A DNA stretch of 64,000 bases, taken from Stenotrophomonas lactitubi. GTDB lineage: Bacteria > Pseudomonadota > Gammaproteobacteria > Xanthomonadales > Xanthomonadaceae. Of this stretch, positions 1 through 6,729 are shown one piece after another (within the stretch, counting starts at the first letter, position 1; each line of letters opens with the position of its first letter). Under the pieces are notes generated by a model, which searched no databases, had not been told where the DNA came from, and worked only from the letters and a program-made list of their open reading frames with translations. The DNA lies in assembly GCF_002803515.1 (NCBI RefSeq), contig NZ_PHQX01000001.1, positions 2,914,001 to 2,978,000 of the forward strand, in the 5' to 3' direction. The position numbers were made by a program, and so were the translations under genes.

Positions 1-19
1 ATGGAAGGCCCAGACACGG

Positions 20-52
20 AAAAAGCCGAACGGGGAGGCCCGTCCGGCTTTT
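20..52. terminator. Bidirectional intrinsic terminator
   Basis: A stem of about 10 pairs with one mismatch (GCCGaACGGG paired with CCCGTcCGGC, loop GAGG) is flanked by a run of A on the left and a run of T on the right. It can therefore stop transcription on either strand. It lies beyond the 3' end of the leftward hflK-hflC-DUF2065 group. No gene can be supported in positions 1-207 apart from this and the repeat at 129-177. Confidence 0.7.
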
Positions 53-128
53 GTGCATTATCCGGGTTTCCGGGGTCGGCTGCCACCTTTCCGACGGACG
101 GCTTCACCGGCCGGTCAGGCGCCTCCCC

Positions 129-177
129 GGTAGTGCCGGCCGCTGGCCGGCAATGCCAACCAAGGTTGGCATCTACC
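129..177. repeat. SMAG-type GTAG palindromic repeat, dimer
   Basis: Two short palindromes of different sequence face each other: GGTAG followed by a GCCGGCC/GGCCGGC stem, then a GCCAACC/GGTTGGC stem ending in CTACC. GTAG at one outer end and CTAC at the other is the signature of the S. maltophilia SMAG family of REP-like elements. It lies just downstream of the leftward DUF2065 gene. Confidence 0.85.
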
Positions 178-207
178 AGAGCCAGACGCAGGCGGCCGTG
201 CCGGGCC

Positions 208-393
208 TCAGTGCCGCACCCACCACAGCAGGCTCAGCCCGGCCAGCAGGACCAGGCCACCGAAGCTGCGCAGGGCCGGGCTGGGCAGGTCCAGCAGGCG
301 TTCGGCCATGCGCTTCCAGGCCACGGGGGCCGCGAACAGCAACAGGCCTTCCAGCACCGCGACCAGGCAGACGGCGGCGAACAGATCTTTCAT
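208..393 (-). CDS. DUF2065 family small membrane protein
   Basis: A 61-residue protein with two hydrophobic segments (roughly residues 1-22 and 42-58) around a short basic stretch, matching the size and layout of the DUF2065 (YjeT-like) family. Members commonly follow hflC, as here. The ATG at 393 was chosen because it begins with the conserved MKDLF-like hydrophobic start; an ATG seven codons upstream would add residues that do not fit. A hairpin with a short T run separates it from hflC, so it may be expressed at a lower level than hflKC. The molecular function of the family is unknown. Confidence 0.75.
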   Translation of the reverse strand: MKDLFAAVCLVAVLEGLLLFAAPVAWKRMAERLLDLPSPALRSFGGLVLLAGLSLLWWVRH

Positions 394-406
394 GGGGGAA
401 CTCCGG

Positions 407-442
407 AAAAGCACGGGGCCCGGCGTATGGCCGGGCCCCGTG
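407..442 (-). terminator. Hairpin with T run between hflC and DUF2065
   Basis: A perfect 13-bp stem (CACGGGGCCCGGC and its complement, 5-nt loop, positions 412-442) is followed on the minus strand by GCTTTTCC. It lies 18 bp past the hflC stop and upstream of the DUF2065 start. It looks like an intrinsic terminator with a short T run, probably leaky, that reduces readthrough into the small downstream gene. Confidence 0.6.
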
Positions 443-460
443 AGGTACTGCCGTGCGGTC

Positions 461-1324
461 TCAGCGATCGTTCTTGAGGTACTGCAGGAACGGGTCGTTC
501 TTGTCCAGCACGATCACGCCGTTGCCGTCGGTCATCGAGCCGCGATAGGCCTCGAGGCTGCGGTAGAACGCGTAGAACGACGGGTCAGCCGAACCAGCCT
601 TGCCGTAGATCCGCGCGGCCTCGGCATCGCCTTCACCACGCAGGCGCTGGGCATCGCGTTCGGCTTCTGCGATCAGCACGGTGCTGTCACGGTCGGCCTG
701 GGCGCGGATGGTCAGCGACTGCTCCTCGCCTTCGGCGCGCAGCTTGGCGGCTTCCTGCTTGCGCTGGGCGCGCATGCGCTCGTACACGTCATTGATCACC
801 TGGCTGTCGGTCGGCAGATCCACCTGCTTGATGCGCAGGTCGATCATCTGCATGCCCAGACCGGCAACGGCTTCGTTGATCCCCTTCAGCTGCTCGGCGA
901 TCAGCTCGCTGCGGTCGCCGGAGACCAGCTGCTGCAGGGTGCGCGAGTTGATCTGGTTGCGCAGCGAGTCGGTGATGATCGGTGCCAGGCGGGCGTTGGC
1001 GATACGCGGATCGCCACCGGTGGCACGGAAGTAATCACCCACGTTGGAGATGTAACCGATGGCGAAGAAGTCGACGCTGACGTCCTTCTGCTCGGCGGTG
1101 AAGTAACGTGCCGGCGCGGTGTCCAGCACCTGGAAGCGGCGGTCGAACACCCGCACCGTTTCCACCACCGGCAGCTTGAAGTGCAGGCCCGGCTTGATGT
1201 CCGAACGCACCACCTTGCCCAGGTTCAGGACCATGGCGGTCTGGTCCTCACGGACCACGTACACCGAGCCCAGCAGGCCCAGCAGCACCGCTACGACAAC
1301 GGCGATCCACATTGAATTTCTCAT
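461..1324 (-). CDS. hflC: HflC, SPFH/band-7 subunit of the HflKC complex
   Basis: A 287-residue SPFH/prohibitin-family protein. It has an N-terminal transmembrane anchor (about residues 5-24) and then the band-7 domain facing the periplasm, with a charged helical region rich in Arg, Ala and Glu (about 190-245). The HflK-HflC ring surrounds the FtsH AAA protease in the inner membrane and modulates degradation of membrane substrates. The start codon overlaps the hflK stop in an ATGA (1321-1324), so translation is coupled and a fixed subunit ratio is likely. Length fits E. coli HflC (334 aa) minus an internal segment. Confidence 0.95.
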   Translation of the reverse strand: MRNSMWIAVVVAVLLGLLGSVYVVREDQTAMVLNLGKVVRSDIKPGLHFKLPVVETVRVFDRRFQVLDTAPARYFTAEQKDVSVDFFAIGYISNVGDYFRATGGDPRIANARLAPIITDSLRNQINSRTLQQLVSGDRSELIAEQLKGINEAVAGLGMQMIDLRIKQVDLPTDSQVINDVYERMRAQRKQEAAKLRAEGEEQSLTIRAQADRDSTVLIAEAERDAQRLRGEGDAEAARIYGKAGSADPSFYAFYRSLEAYRGSMTDGNGVIVLDKNDPFLQYLKNDR

Positions 1325-2457
1325 CGGCTGCCCTCCTCACGGCCGCTCGAACGCCCGGTCGGGCGGCCCACCGGCCGGCCCGGATCACGGGAAGCTTCCA
1401 CTGCCGTGGTACCCGGCAGCGACGGCATCACCACGTCCGGGTTCGGTACCGGCGCCTGTGCCGAGGTGCTGGCACGGGTATCGCCGGTCATCGGCACGTA
1501 GATCAGCTGACGGCCATCGCCGCCAATGACCTTGCGGTTCTCGCTCAACACCTGCTGCACCGTTTCCAGCCACAGGCGCTTGCGGGTGACTTCCGGTGCA
1601 TCCTTGTACTGGGCCTGCAGCAGGCTGAAGCGCTGGCCATCACCCTCGGCCTTGGACACCACGGCCTGCTTGTAGCCTTCGGCGGTGGTACGGGCACGCG
1701 AGGACTGGCCACGCGCTTCAGGCACGACCTTGGCCGCATAGGCCTGGGCTTCGTTGATCAGGCGCTCCTTGACCTGCTGGGCACCGTTGACCTCGTCGAA
1801 GGCCGGCTTGACCTCCTCCGGCGGACGGGCGTCCTGCAGGGTCAGGCCGGTCACGGTCAGACCGGTCTTGAAGGCAGTCAGCAATGTCTGCAGGCGCTCT
1901 TCAGCGGCCACGGCCAGCGGGCCACGGTTGTTCAGCACGGCGTTGAGGTCGGCGCGGCCGACTTCCTCGCGCACTGCGCTCTGCGCCGACTGTTCCAGCA
2001 CCTGGTTGGCATCGACAGTGCCGAACAGATACTGCTGCGGGTCATCGATGCGGTACTGGACGTTCAACGAGACGTTGACGATGTTCTCGTCGCGGGTCAG
2101 CACCGGCACCTGGATCGAGAAGGTCTTGATCTCGGTGGCGTTGACCTTGGTGACCGATTCGATCGGCCAGGGCAACTTGAAGTTCGGGCCTGGGGTCAGG
2201 ATGCGCGAGAACTGGCCGAAGCGCAGCACGACGCCACGCTGCTGTTCGCCGATCAGCTGGAAGCTGGAGAACAGCACCAGCAGGACCACTGCTGCCGCCA
2301 CCCAACGCAGGATGCCGCCGTCGAACAGATCCTTCAGCGGTCCGGGCAATCCGCCCCAGCCGCCACCATTGCCACCGCCGCGCGACCCGAACGGCCCGCG
2401 TCGATTGTCCTCGGGGCCTTGTCCGCCCTTGTTGCCGCCGGGTGTATTCCAGGCCAT
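1321..2457 (-). CDS. hflK: HflK, SPFH/band-7 subunit of the HflKC complex
   Basis: A 378-residue protein with the features of HflK: a Gly/Pro/Asn/Arg-rich cytoplasmic N-terminus (about residues 1-45), one membrane helix (about 55-75), then the band-7 domain with the GEQQRGVVLRFG-type opening. The ATG at 2457 was chosen because the following MAWNTPGG start is typical of HflK; upstream in-frame codons encode low-complexity sequence unlike the family. It is the first gene of the leftward hflK-hflC unit and partners HflC around FtsH. Confidence 0.95.
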   Translation of the reverse strand: MAWNTPGGNKGGQGPEDNRRGPFGSRGGGNGGGWGGLPGPLKDLFDGGILRWVAAAVVLLVLFSSFQLIGEQQRGVVLRFGQFSRILTPGPNFKLPWPIESVTKVNATEIKTFSIQVPVLTRDENIVNVSLNVQYRIDDPQQYLFGTVDANQVLEQSAQSAVREEVGRADLNAVLNNRGPLAVAAEERLQTLLTAFKTGLTVTGLTLQDARPPEEVKPAFDEVNGAQQVKERLINEAQAYAAKVVPEARGQSSRARTTAEGYKQAVVSKAEGDGQRFSLLQAQYKDAPEVTRKRLWLETVQQVLSENRKVIGGDGRQLIYVPMTGDTRASTSAQAPVPNPDVVMPSLPGTTAVEASRDPGRPVGRPTGRSSGREEGSR

Positions 2458-2609
2458 GCACGCTCCATCAAGATGTGGGCTGCGACGCGGGCCCTTCCCG
2501 CAACGCCAGCCATGAACCACTACCGATCATACAAGATGGGGCTGACCGGCAGGATTGAAAGGGTCCGGAACGGGTAAGGTGGCGTTTTCCTTGAAGTCAG
2601 GCAACGCCG

Positions 2610-3605
2610 ATGGCCCCCACCGCCCCGTTCACCGCCTTCCGCATCGAAAAAGACGACGCTGGCTACCGCAGCGGCCTGGTCCCGCTGAGCCTGGACGACC
2701 TCAACCCCGGCCAGGTGCTGATCCGTGCCCACTGGTCCTCGGTCAACTACAAGGATGCCCTGGCAGGTACCGGCAAAGGCCGGATCCTGCGGCGCTTCCC
2801 GCTGGTGGGCGGCATCGACGTGGCCGGTACGGTGGTCGCCTCCACCGATCCGGCCTGGCGCGAGGGCGATGCGGTACTGGCCACCGGCTGCGGCCTCAGC
2901 GAAACCCGCGATGGCGGCTACAGCCAGTACGTGCGGCTGGAATCGAGCGCGGTCATCGCCCAGCCGGCAGGCCTGAGCCCACGCGAGGCAATGGTGCTGG
3001 GCACGGCCGGCTTCACCGCCGCGCTGGCCCTGCTGCGCCTGCAGGACAACCGGCAGACACCCGAGCTTGGGCCACTGGCGGTCACTGGCGCCAGCGGTGG
3101 GGTCGGTGCCCTGGCCGTGGACATCTTCAGCCGCGCCGGCTATGCCGTGCACGCGATCAGCGGCAAACCGGAGCAGACCGACTTCCTTCGCGGCATCGGT
3201 GCTGCCGAGGTGCTGCCACGTGATGCCCTTGCCGACACCGGGCCGCTGCAATCGGCACGCTTTGGCGGTGGCCTGGACAACGCCGGCGGGCCGATGCTGG
3301 CCAGTCTGCTGGCACAGACCGTGCCCTATGGCAGCGTGGTCAGTGCAGGCCTGGCCGCCAGCCCGACGCTGGACATGACCGTGATGCCCTTCATCCTGCG
3401 CGGTGTATCGCTGCTTGGTGTGTCGTCGGCCAATGCCCCGCGCGCGCTGCGCGAAGAAGTGTGGGCACGCCTGGGCGACGCGTGGAAACCGCAGCACCTG
3501 GACCGCATCTGCACCGCCGAAGTCGGCCTGGACGGCCTGCCTGCGGTGTTTGATCGCATGCTGGCGGGCGGCTCGCTTGGCCGCACGGTGGTGCGGATCG
3601 ACTGA
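2610..3605 (+). CDS. acuI: Quinone oxidoreductase-like MDR protein, YhdH/AcuI family
   Basis: A 331-residue zinc-independent medium-chain dehydrogenase/reductase. The YhdH/AcuI family reduces acrylyl-CoA to propionyl-CoA with NADPH. Visible features are the N-terminal GroES-like fold with HWSSVNYKDALA (about residues 40-51), the GGIDVAGTV motif (about 68-76), and a Rossmann nucleotide-binding stretch TGASGGVGALAVDI (about 157-170). It is transcribed away from hflKC and has no operon partner. The family link to propionyl-CoA is notable given the methylcitrate cluster 12 kb away, but a shared pathway is only inferred. Confidence 0.85.
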   Translation: MAPTAPFTAFRIEKDDAGYRSGLVPLSLDDLNPGQVLIRAHWSSVNYKDALAGTGKGRILRRFPLVGGIDVAGTVVASTDPAWREGDAVLATGCGLSETRDGGYSQYVRLESSAVIAQPAGLSPREAMVLGTAGFTAALALLRLQDNRQTPELGPLAVTGASGGVGALAVDIFSRAGYAVHAISGKPEQTDFLRGIGAAEVLPRDALADTGPLQSARFGGGLDNAGGPMLASLLAQTVPYGSVVSAGLAASPTLDMTVMPFILRGVSLLGVSSANAPRALREEVWARLGDAWKPQHLDRICTAEVGLDGLPAVFDRMLAGGSLGRTVVRID

Positions 3606-3693
3606 ACGTCGCAGGCAGGCGACGGACGGCAGCTGTCGCCCTCCCGTCAACTGGATGCCGGCACTACACTTCCGGCATCACATGGGGAACAAC

Positions 3694-4065
3694 ATGGCAC
3701 GCATTCTGATCGTCGACGACTCACCGTCGCAGCTGTTGGGGATACAGCGCATCGTCGAGAAGCTCGGGCACCAGATCCTGACCGCCACCGATGGCGCGGC
3801 CGGGGTGGAGACCGCCAAGGCCGAGCTGCCCGACCTGGTGCTGATGGACGTGGTGATGCCCAACCTCAATGGCTTCCAGGCCACCCGCACCCTCGCCCGC
3901 GATGAAGCGACCCGGCACATTCCGGTGATCCTGGTGACCACCAAGGACCAGGACACCGACCGCATGTGGGGCATGCGCCAGGGTGCCAAGGCCTACATCA
4001 CCAAACCGTTCTCGGAAGACGAACTGTCCGAAGTGCTGGAGCGGGTGTTCGCCGGCCAGGGCTGA
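3694..4065 (+). CDS. pilH: PilH-like single-domain response regulator
   Basis: A 123-residue stand-alone receiver domain. It has the acidic pair D8/D9, phosphoacceptor D52 in LVLMDVVMP, the VTTKDQ segment and the ITKPF lysine. The sequence closely follows the PilH type of twitching-motility regulator (MARILIVDDSP start, NGFQATR, TTKDQDTD). PilH acts in the Pil-Chp chemosensory pathway of type IV pili. No pil or chp genes are adjacent, so it is an orphan here. The ATG at 3694 gives the standard start; an ATG at 3682 would add MGNN. The exact PilH assignment rests on remembered family sequence. Confidence 0.7.
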   Translation: MARILIVDDSPSQLLGIQRIVEKLGHQILTATDGAAGVETAKAELPDLVLMDVVMPNLNGFQATRTLARDEATRHIPVILVTTKDQDTDRMWGMRQGAKAYITKPFSEDELSEVLERVFAGQG

Positions 4066-4076
4066 CACACAGCTCT

Positions 4077-4130
4077 GGTAGATGCCAACCTTGGTTGGCA
4101 CGCCTTTGCCGGCCAGCGGCCGGCACTACC
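4077..4130. repeat. SMAG-type repeat, dimer
   Basis: GGTAG plus a GCCAACC/GGTTGGC stem, a short spacer, then a GCCGGCC/GGCCGGC stem ending in CTACC. It uses the same two stems as the copy at 129-177 but in the opposite order. It fills much of the gap between the convergent pilH-like and cbpA genes. Confidence 0.85.
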
Positions 4131-4191
4131 CTCGAACCGATTTGCCGCCGCAATTCGTGCGGACCAAGGTCCGCACCCACCAAAGCAGATT

Positions 4192-5088
4192 TCAGATCGT
4201 TTCGCCAAACGCCTTGGCCAGATTCCGATAGGCCTTCTTCTGCGCCTCGTCGGTCGCCGCCGGGGCCACAATCTCCAGCTCGACGATCTGGTCGCCTTCC
4301 GGGCTGCCCGGCAGGCCACGCCCACGCAGGCGCAGCTTGCGACCGGCATCGGAGTCGGCCGGAATCTTCAATTCCACCGCTCCGCCCAGGGTCGGCACGC
4401 TGATGCTGGTGCCCAGCGCCGCCTGCCACGGGGTGACCGGCAGCGTGTACAGGATGTTGCGGCCGTCGACCTCGAACTGCGGATGCGCGGCGTACTCCAC
4501 TTCCAGCAGCAGGTTGCCGCCGTGGTTGCCCTGCCCGGCCAGGCGGATCACCTGCCCGGGACGGATGCCCTTGGGCACGCGCACGTCCAGCTGCTTGCCG
4601 TTGACGGTGATGCGAAGGCTGTCGCCGTTGTAGGCCGCCTCCAGCGGTACCGACAGCTTGGCCCGGGTATCACGGTTGGGTGCATGGCCGTGGCTGCTGA
4701 AGCCCGGACCGGGGCCCGCGCCCTGGCCGCCGCGCTGGCGCGCGAACAGGCTCTCGAAGAAGTCGCTGAAGCCACCGTTGGGGCCACCGCCGCCACCACC
4801 GAACACTTCCTCGAAATTGAAACCGCCGCCACCGTAGTTCGGCGGCACGTTGAATTCCTCGCCCGGGCGATAGCCCTGTGCGCGCAGCTGGTCATAAGCG
4901 GCGCGCTTCTCGGGATCGCGCAGCGCCTCGTAGGCCTCGTTGATGGCCTTGAACTTGTCTTCGGCCCCGGCCTCCTTGCTGACGTCCGGGTGGTACTTGC
5001 GTGCCAGCCGGCGATAAGCGGTCTTGATTTCCGCTTCGCCCGCGCTCGGTTCCACCCCCAGGGTGGCGTAATAATCCTTGAATTCCAT
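4192..5088 (-). CDS. cbpA: DnaJ-family co-chaperone, CbpA type
   Basis: A 298-residue J-protein. The J domain (residues 4-70) carries the HPD motif at 33-35 needed to stimulate DnaK. A Gly/Phe-rich linker follows (about 78-135), then two C-terminal beta-barrel substrate-binding domains. The cysteine-rich zinc-finger region of DnaJ is absent, and length fits CbpA (306 aa in E. coli). CbpA works as a cytosolic Hsp40 in stress and stationary phase. No cbpM modulator gene is adjacent. A GC-rich hairpin lies just upstream of the start. Confidence 0.88.
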   Translation of the reverse strand: MEFKDYYATLGVEPSAGEAEIKTAYRRLARKYHPDVSKEAGAEDKFKAINEAYEALRDPEKRAAYDQLRAQGYRPGEEFNVPPNYGGGGFNFEEVFGGGGGGPNGGFSDFFESLFARQRGGQGAGPGPGFSSHGHAPNRDTRAKLSVPLEAAYNGDSLRITVNGKQLDVRVPKGIRPGQVIRLAGQGNHGGNLLLEVEYAAHPQFEVDGRNILYTLPVTPWQAALGTSISVPTLGGAVELKIPADSDAGRKLRLRGRGLPGSPEGDQIVELEIVAPAATDEAQKKAYRNLAKAFGETI

Positions 5089-5109
5089 CCAGCTACCTCG
5101 ATTCGCTTC

Positions 5110-5130
5110 GGCGGCGCCGGTGGCGCCGCC
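5110..5130. promoter_or_regulatory. GC-rich hairpin upstream of cbpA start
   Basis: A perfect 9-bp stem with a 3-nt loop (GGCGGCGCC, GGT, GGCGCCGCC) lies 21 bp upstream of the cbpA ATG, in the probable 5' leader of the minus-strand transcript. A structural role, such as a temperature-sensitive leader for a heat-shock gene, is possible but unproven. Confidence 0.35.
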
Positions 5131-5346
5131 CCGGGTTCATTCTACGCGCCGGCGATGCTACGCCGCCGGTCGTGCGGCAATGGTGAGGCCGACTGATCCA
5201 GCGCAATGCGCCTGCCATCGCCCTGCCCCATGCTGTGGCTGACAGCCCGCCGCGGACGACGGAGATGGGGTGTATACATGGGTTTTCCAATGTCTTGACG
5301 CGTCCGTCCCCTCCTGGCCCCTACCTTCACCCAGCAAGGAGTTCCC

Positions 5347-5829
5347 ATGACCATCCATGTCGGCGACCGCATTCCGGAAGTCACCCTCAAGCGCATCCGC
5401 GAAGGCATCGAGACCCTCGATACCCACGCCCTGTTCGACGGGCGCAAGGTGGTGCTGTTCGCCGTGCCCGGTGCCTTCACCCCCACCTGCTCCGCCCGCC
5501 ACCTGCCTGGCTACGTGGAAACGTTCGATGCCTTCCGCAAACGCGGCATCGACGTGTACTGCATGGCGGTCAACGATCCGTTCGTGATGAAGGCCTGGGC
5601 CACTGACCAGCACGTGCCCGACGGTCTGCTGATGTTGTCCGACGGCAATGCCGAACTGACCCGCGCGCTTGGCCTGGAGCTCGATGCCAGCGCCTCGGGC
5701 ATGGGCATCCGTTCGCGCCGCTTTGCCCTGTACGTGGTGGACGGCGCGGTACGCGCAGCTTGGATCGAGGAACCCGGACAGTTCGAGGTGTCTTCGGCCG
5801 AGTATGTGCTGGAGCACCTTCCCACTTGA
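5347..5829 (+). CDS. Peroxiredoxin, Prx5 family
   Basis: A 160-residue thiol peroxidase of the atypical 2-Cys Prx5 group (redoxin family), reducing H2O2 and organic hydroperoxides. The active-site segment PGAFTPTCS places the peroxidatic cysteine at about residue 48, with the preceding Thr at 45; a second cysteine lies at about 72. The start is preceded by a good AAGGAG ribosome site. A ferritin-like gene follows 30 bp downstream on the same strand, so the two are probably co-transcribed to limit Fenton chemistry. Confidence 0.88.
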   Translation: MTIHVGDRIPEVTLKRIREGIETLDTHALFDGRKVVLFAVPGAFTPTCSARHLPGYVETFDAFRKRGIDVYCMAVNDPFVMKAWATDQHVPDGLLMLSDGNAELTRALGLELDASASGMGIRSRRFALYVVDGAVRAAWIEEPGQFEVSSAEYVLEHLPT

Positions 5830-5859
5830 ACCCCTGACTACAAAGGAAATCGGCCAGCC

Positions 5860-6441
5860 ATGTCCAACAAGCCAGCCAAATCCAGCAACGCCTCCCCTTC
5901 GGCCAAGGTCGCCGGCATCAGCGACCGCCAGACCCTGCGCGAGCGGGCGCGGAAGAACATCAAGGATGGCGCGATCACCGACAGCTACAGCGCCGACCGC
6001 AAGGTGGTGATCAAGCTGCTGAACGACGCGCTGGCCACCGAATATGTGTGCGTGCTGCGCTACTACCGGCACTATTTCATGGCCAAGGGCATGCTGGCCG
6101 ATGCGGTGAAGGCCGAGTTCCTGGAACACGCGCAGCAGGAGCAGGCACATGCCGGGAAGTTGGCTGAGCGCATCGTCCAGCTCGGCGGCGAGCCGGACCT
6201 CAATCCGGACACGCTGACCGCACGCTCGCACGCCGAATACAAGGAAGGCAGCGACCTGCGCGACATGGTCCGCGAGAACCTTGTGGCCGAGCGCATCGCC
6301 ATCGACAGCTACCGCGAGATGATCAACTTCATCGGCGACAGTGACACCACCACCAAGCGCATCCTGGAGGAGATCCTGGCGCAGGAGGAGGAGCACGCCG
6401 ATGAGTTCGCAGACCTGCTGGAGGGCTGGATCGGGGAATAG
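5860..6441 (+). CDS. Ferritin-like diiron protein (bacterioferritin/Dps-related)
   Basis: A 193-residue four-helix-bundle protein of the ferritin superfamily. Candidate diiron ligands follow the ferritin pattern: Glu in LATEYV (about residue 55), Glu and His in EHAQQEQAHA (about 88-96), Glu in LVAERIA (about 140), and Glu/His in QEEEHADEF (about 175). The first 25 residues are Lys/Ser/Ala-rich, like the DNA-binding tails of some Dps proteins. It probably oxidises and stores iron or protects DNA. It is longer than E. coli Bfr (158 aa) and the exact subfamily is uncertain. It follows the peroxiredoxin gene closely. Confidence 0.75.
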   Translation: MSNKPAKSSNASPSAKVAGISDRQTLRERARKNIKDGAITDSYSADRKVVIKLLNDALATEYVCVLRYYRHYFMAKGMLADAVKAEFLEHAQQEQAHAGKLAERIVQLGGEPDLNPDTLTARSHAEYKEGSDLRDMVRENLVAERIAIDSYREMINFIGDSDTTTKRILEEILAQEEEHADEFADLLEGWIGE

Positions 6442-6471
6442 CAGCTCCGGGCCATAGCCGGCGAATACCCC

Positions 6472-6729
6472 GGTAGTTGCCAACCTTGGTTGGCAGTTTC
6501 TGCTCATGCCAACCAAGGTTGGCATCTACCGGGTCATGGTGCATCAGGGGTGCCGGGCCATGCACATCGAACGGGTCCTGATGCATCGGTAGCGCCGGGC
6601 CATGCCCGGCGAACGCCGTGGTAGTCGCCCACCTTGGTGGGCAGCTTCTGCGCGTGCCAACCAAGGTTGGCACCTACCGCGTCATGGTGCATCGGTAGCG
6701 CCGGGTCATGGCCAAGGTCGGTACCTACC
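6472..6729. repeat. Array of SMAG-type repeats
   Basis: Four elements are packed between the convergent ferritin-like and pbpC genes. One is a dimer of GCCAACC/GGTTGGC stems (6472-6530), one a single GGTAG plus GCCGGGCATGGCCCGGC-type unit (6588-6612), one a dimer with a GCCCACC/GGTGGGC arm and a GCCAACC/GGTTGGC arm (6620-6678), and one a degenerate unit (6694-6729). The outer GTAG of the last element supplies the pbpC stop codon. A further degenerate GCCGGGCCATG stretch lies near 6551. Confidence 0.85.

Noticed and set aside
5294..5325. A sigma-70 promoter starting at TTGACG before the peroxiredoxin gene
   Set aside because: No acceptable -10 lies at 16-18 bp spacing; the candidate is four bases too far.
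6472..6729. A CRISPR array
   Set aside because: The repeated units are palindromes with GTAG ends, of differing stem classes and uneven spacing, and there are no cas genes.
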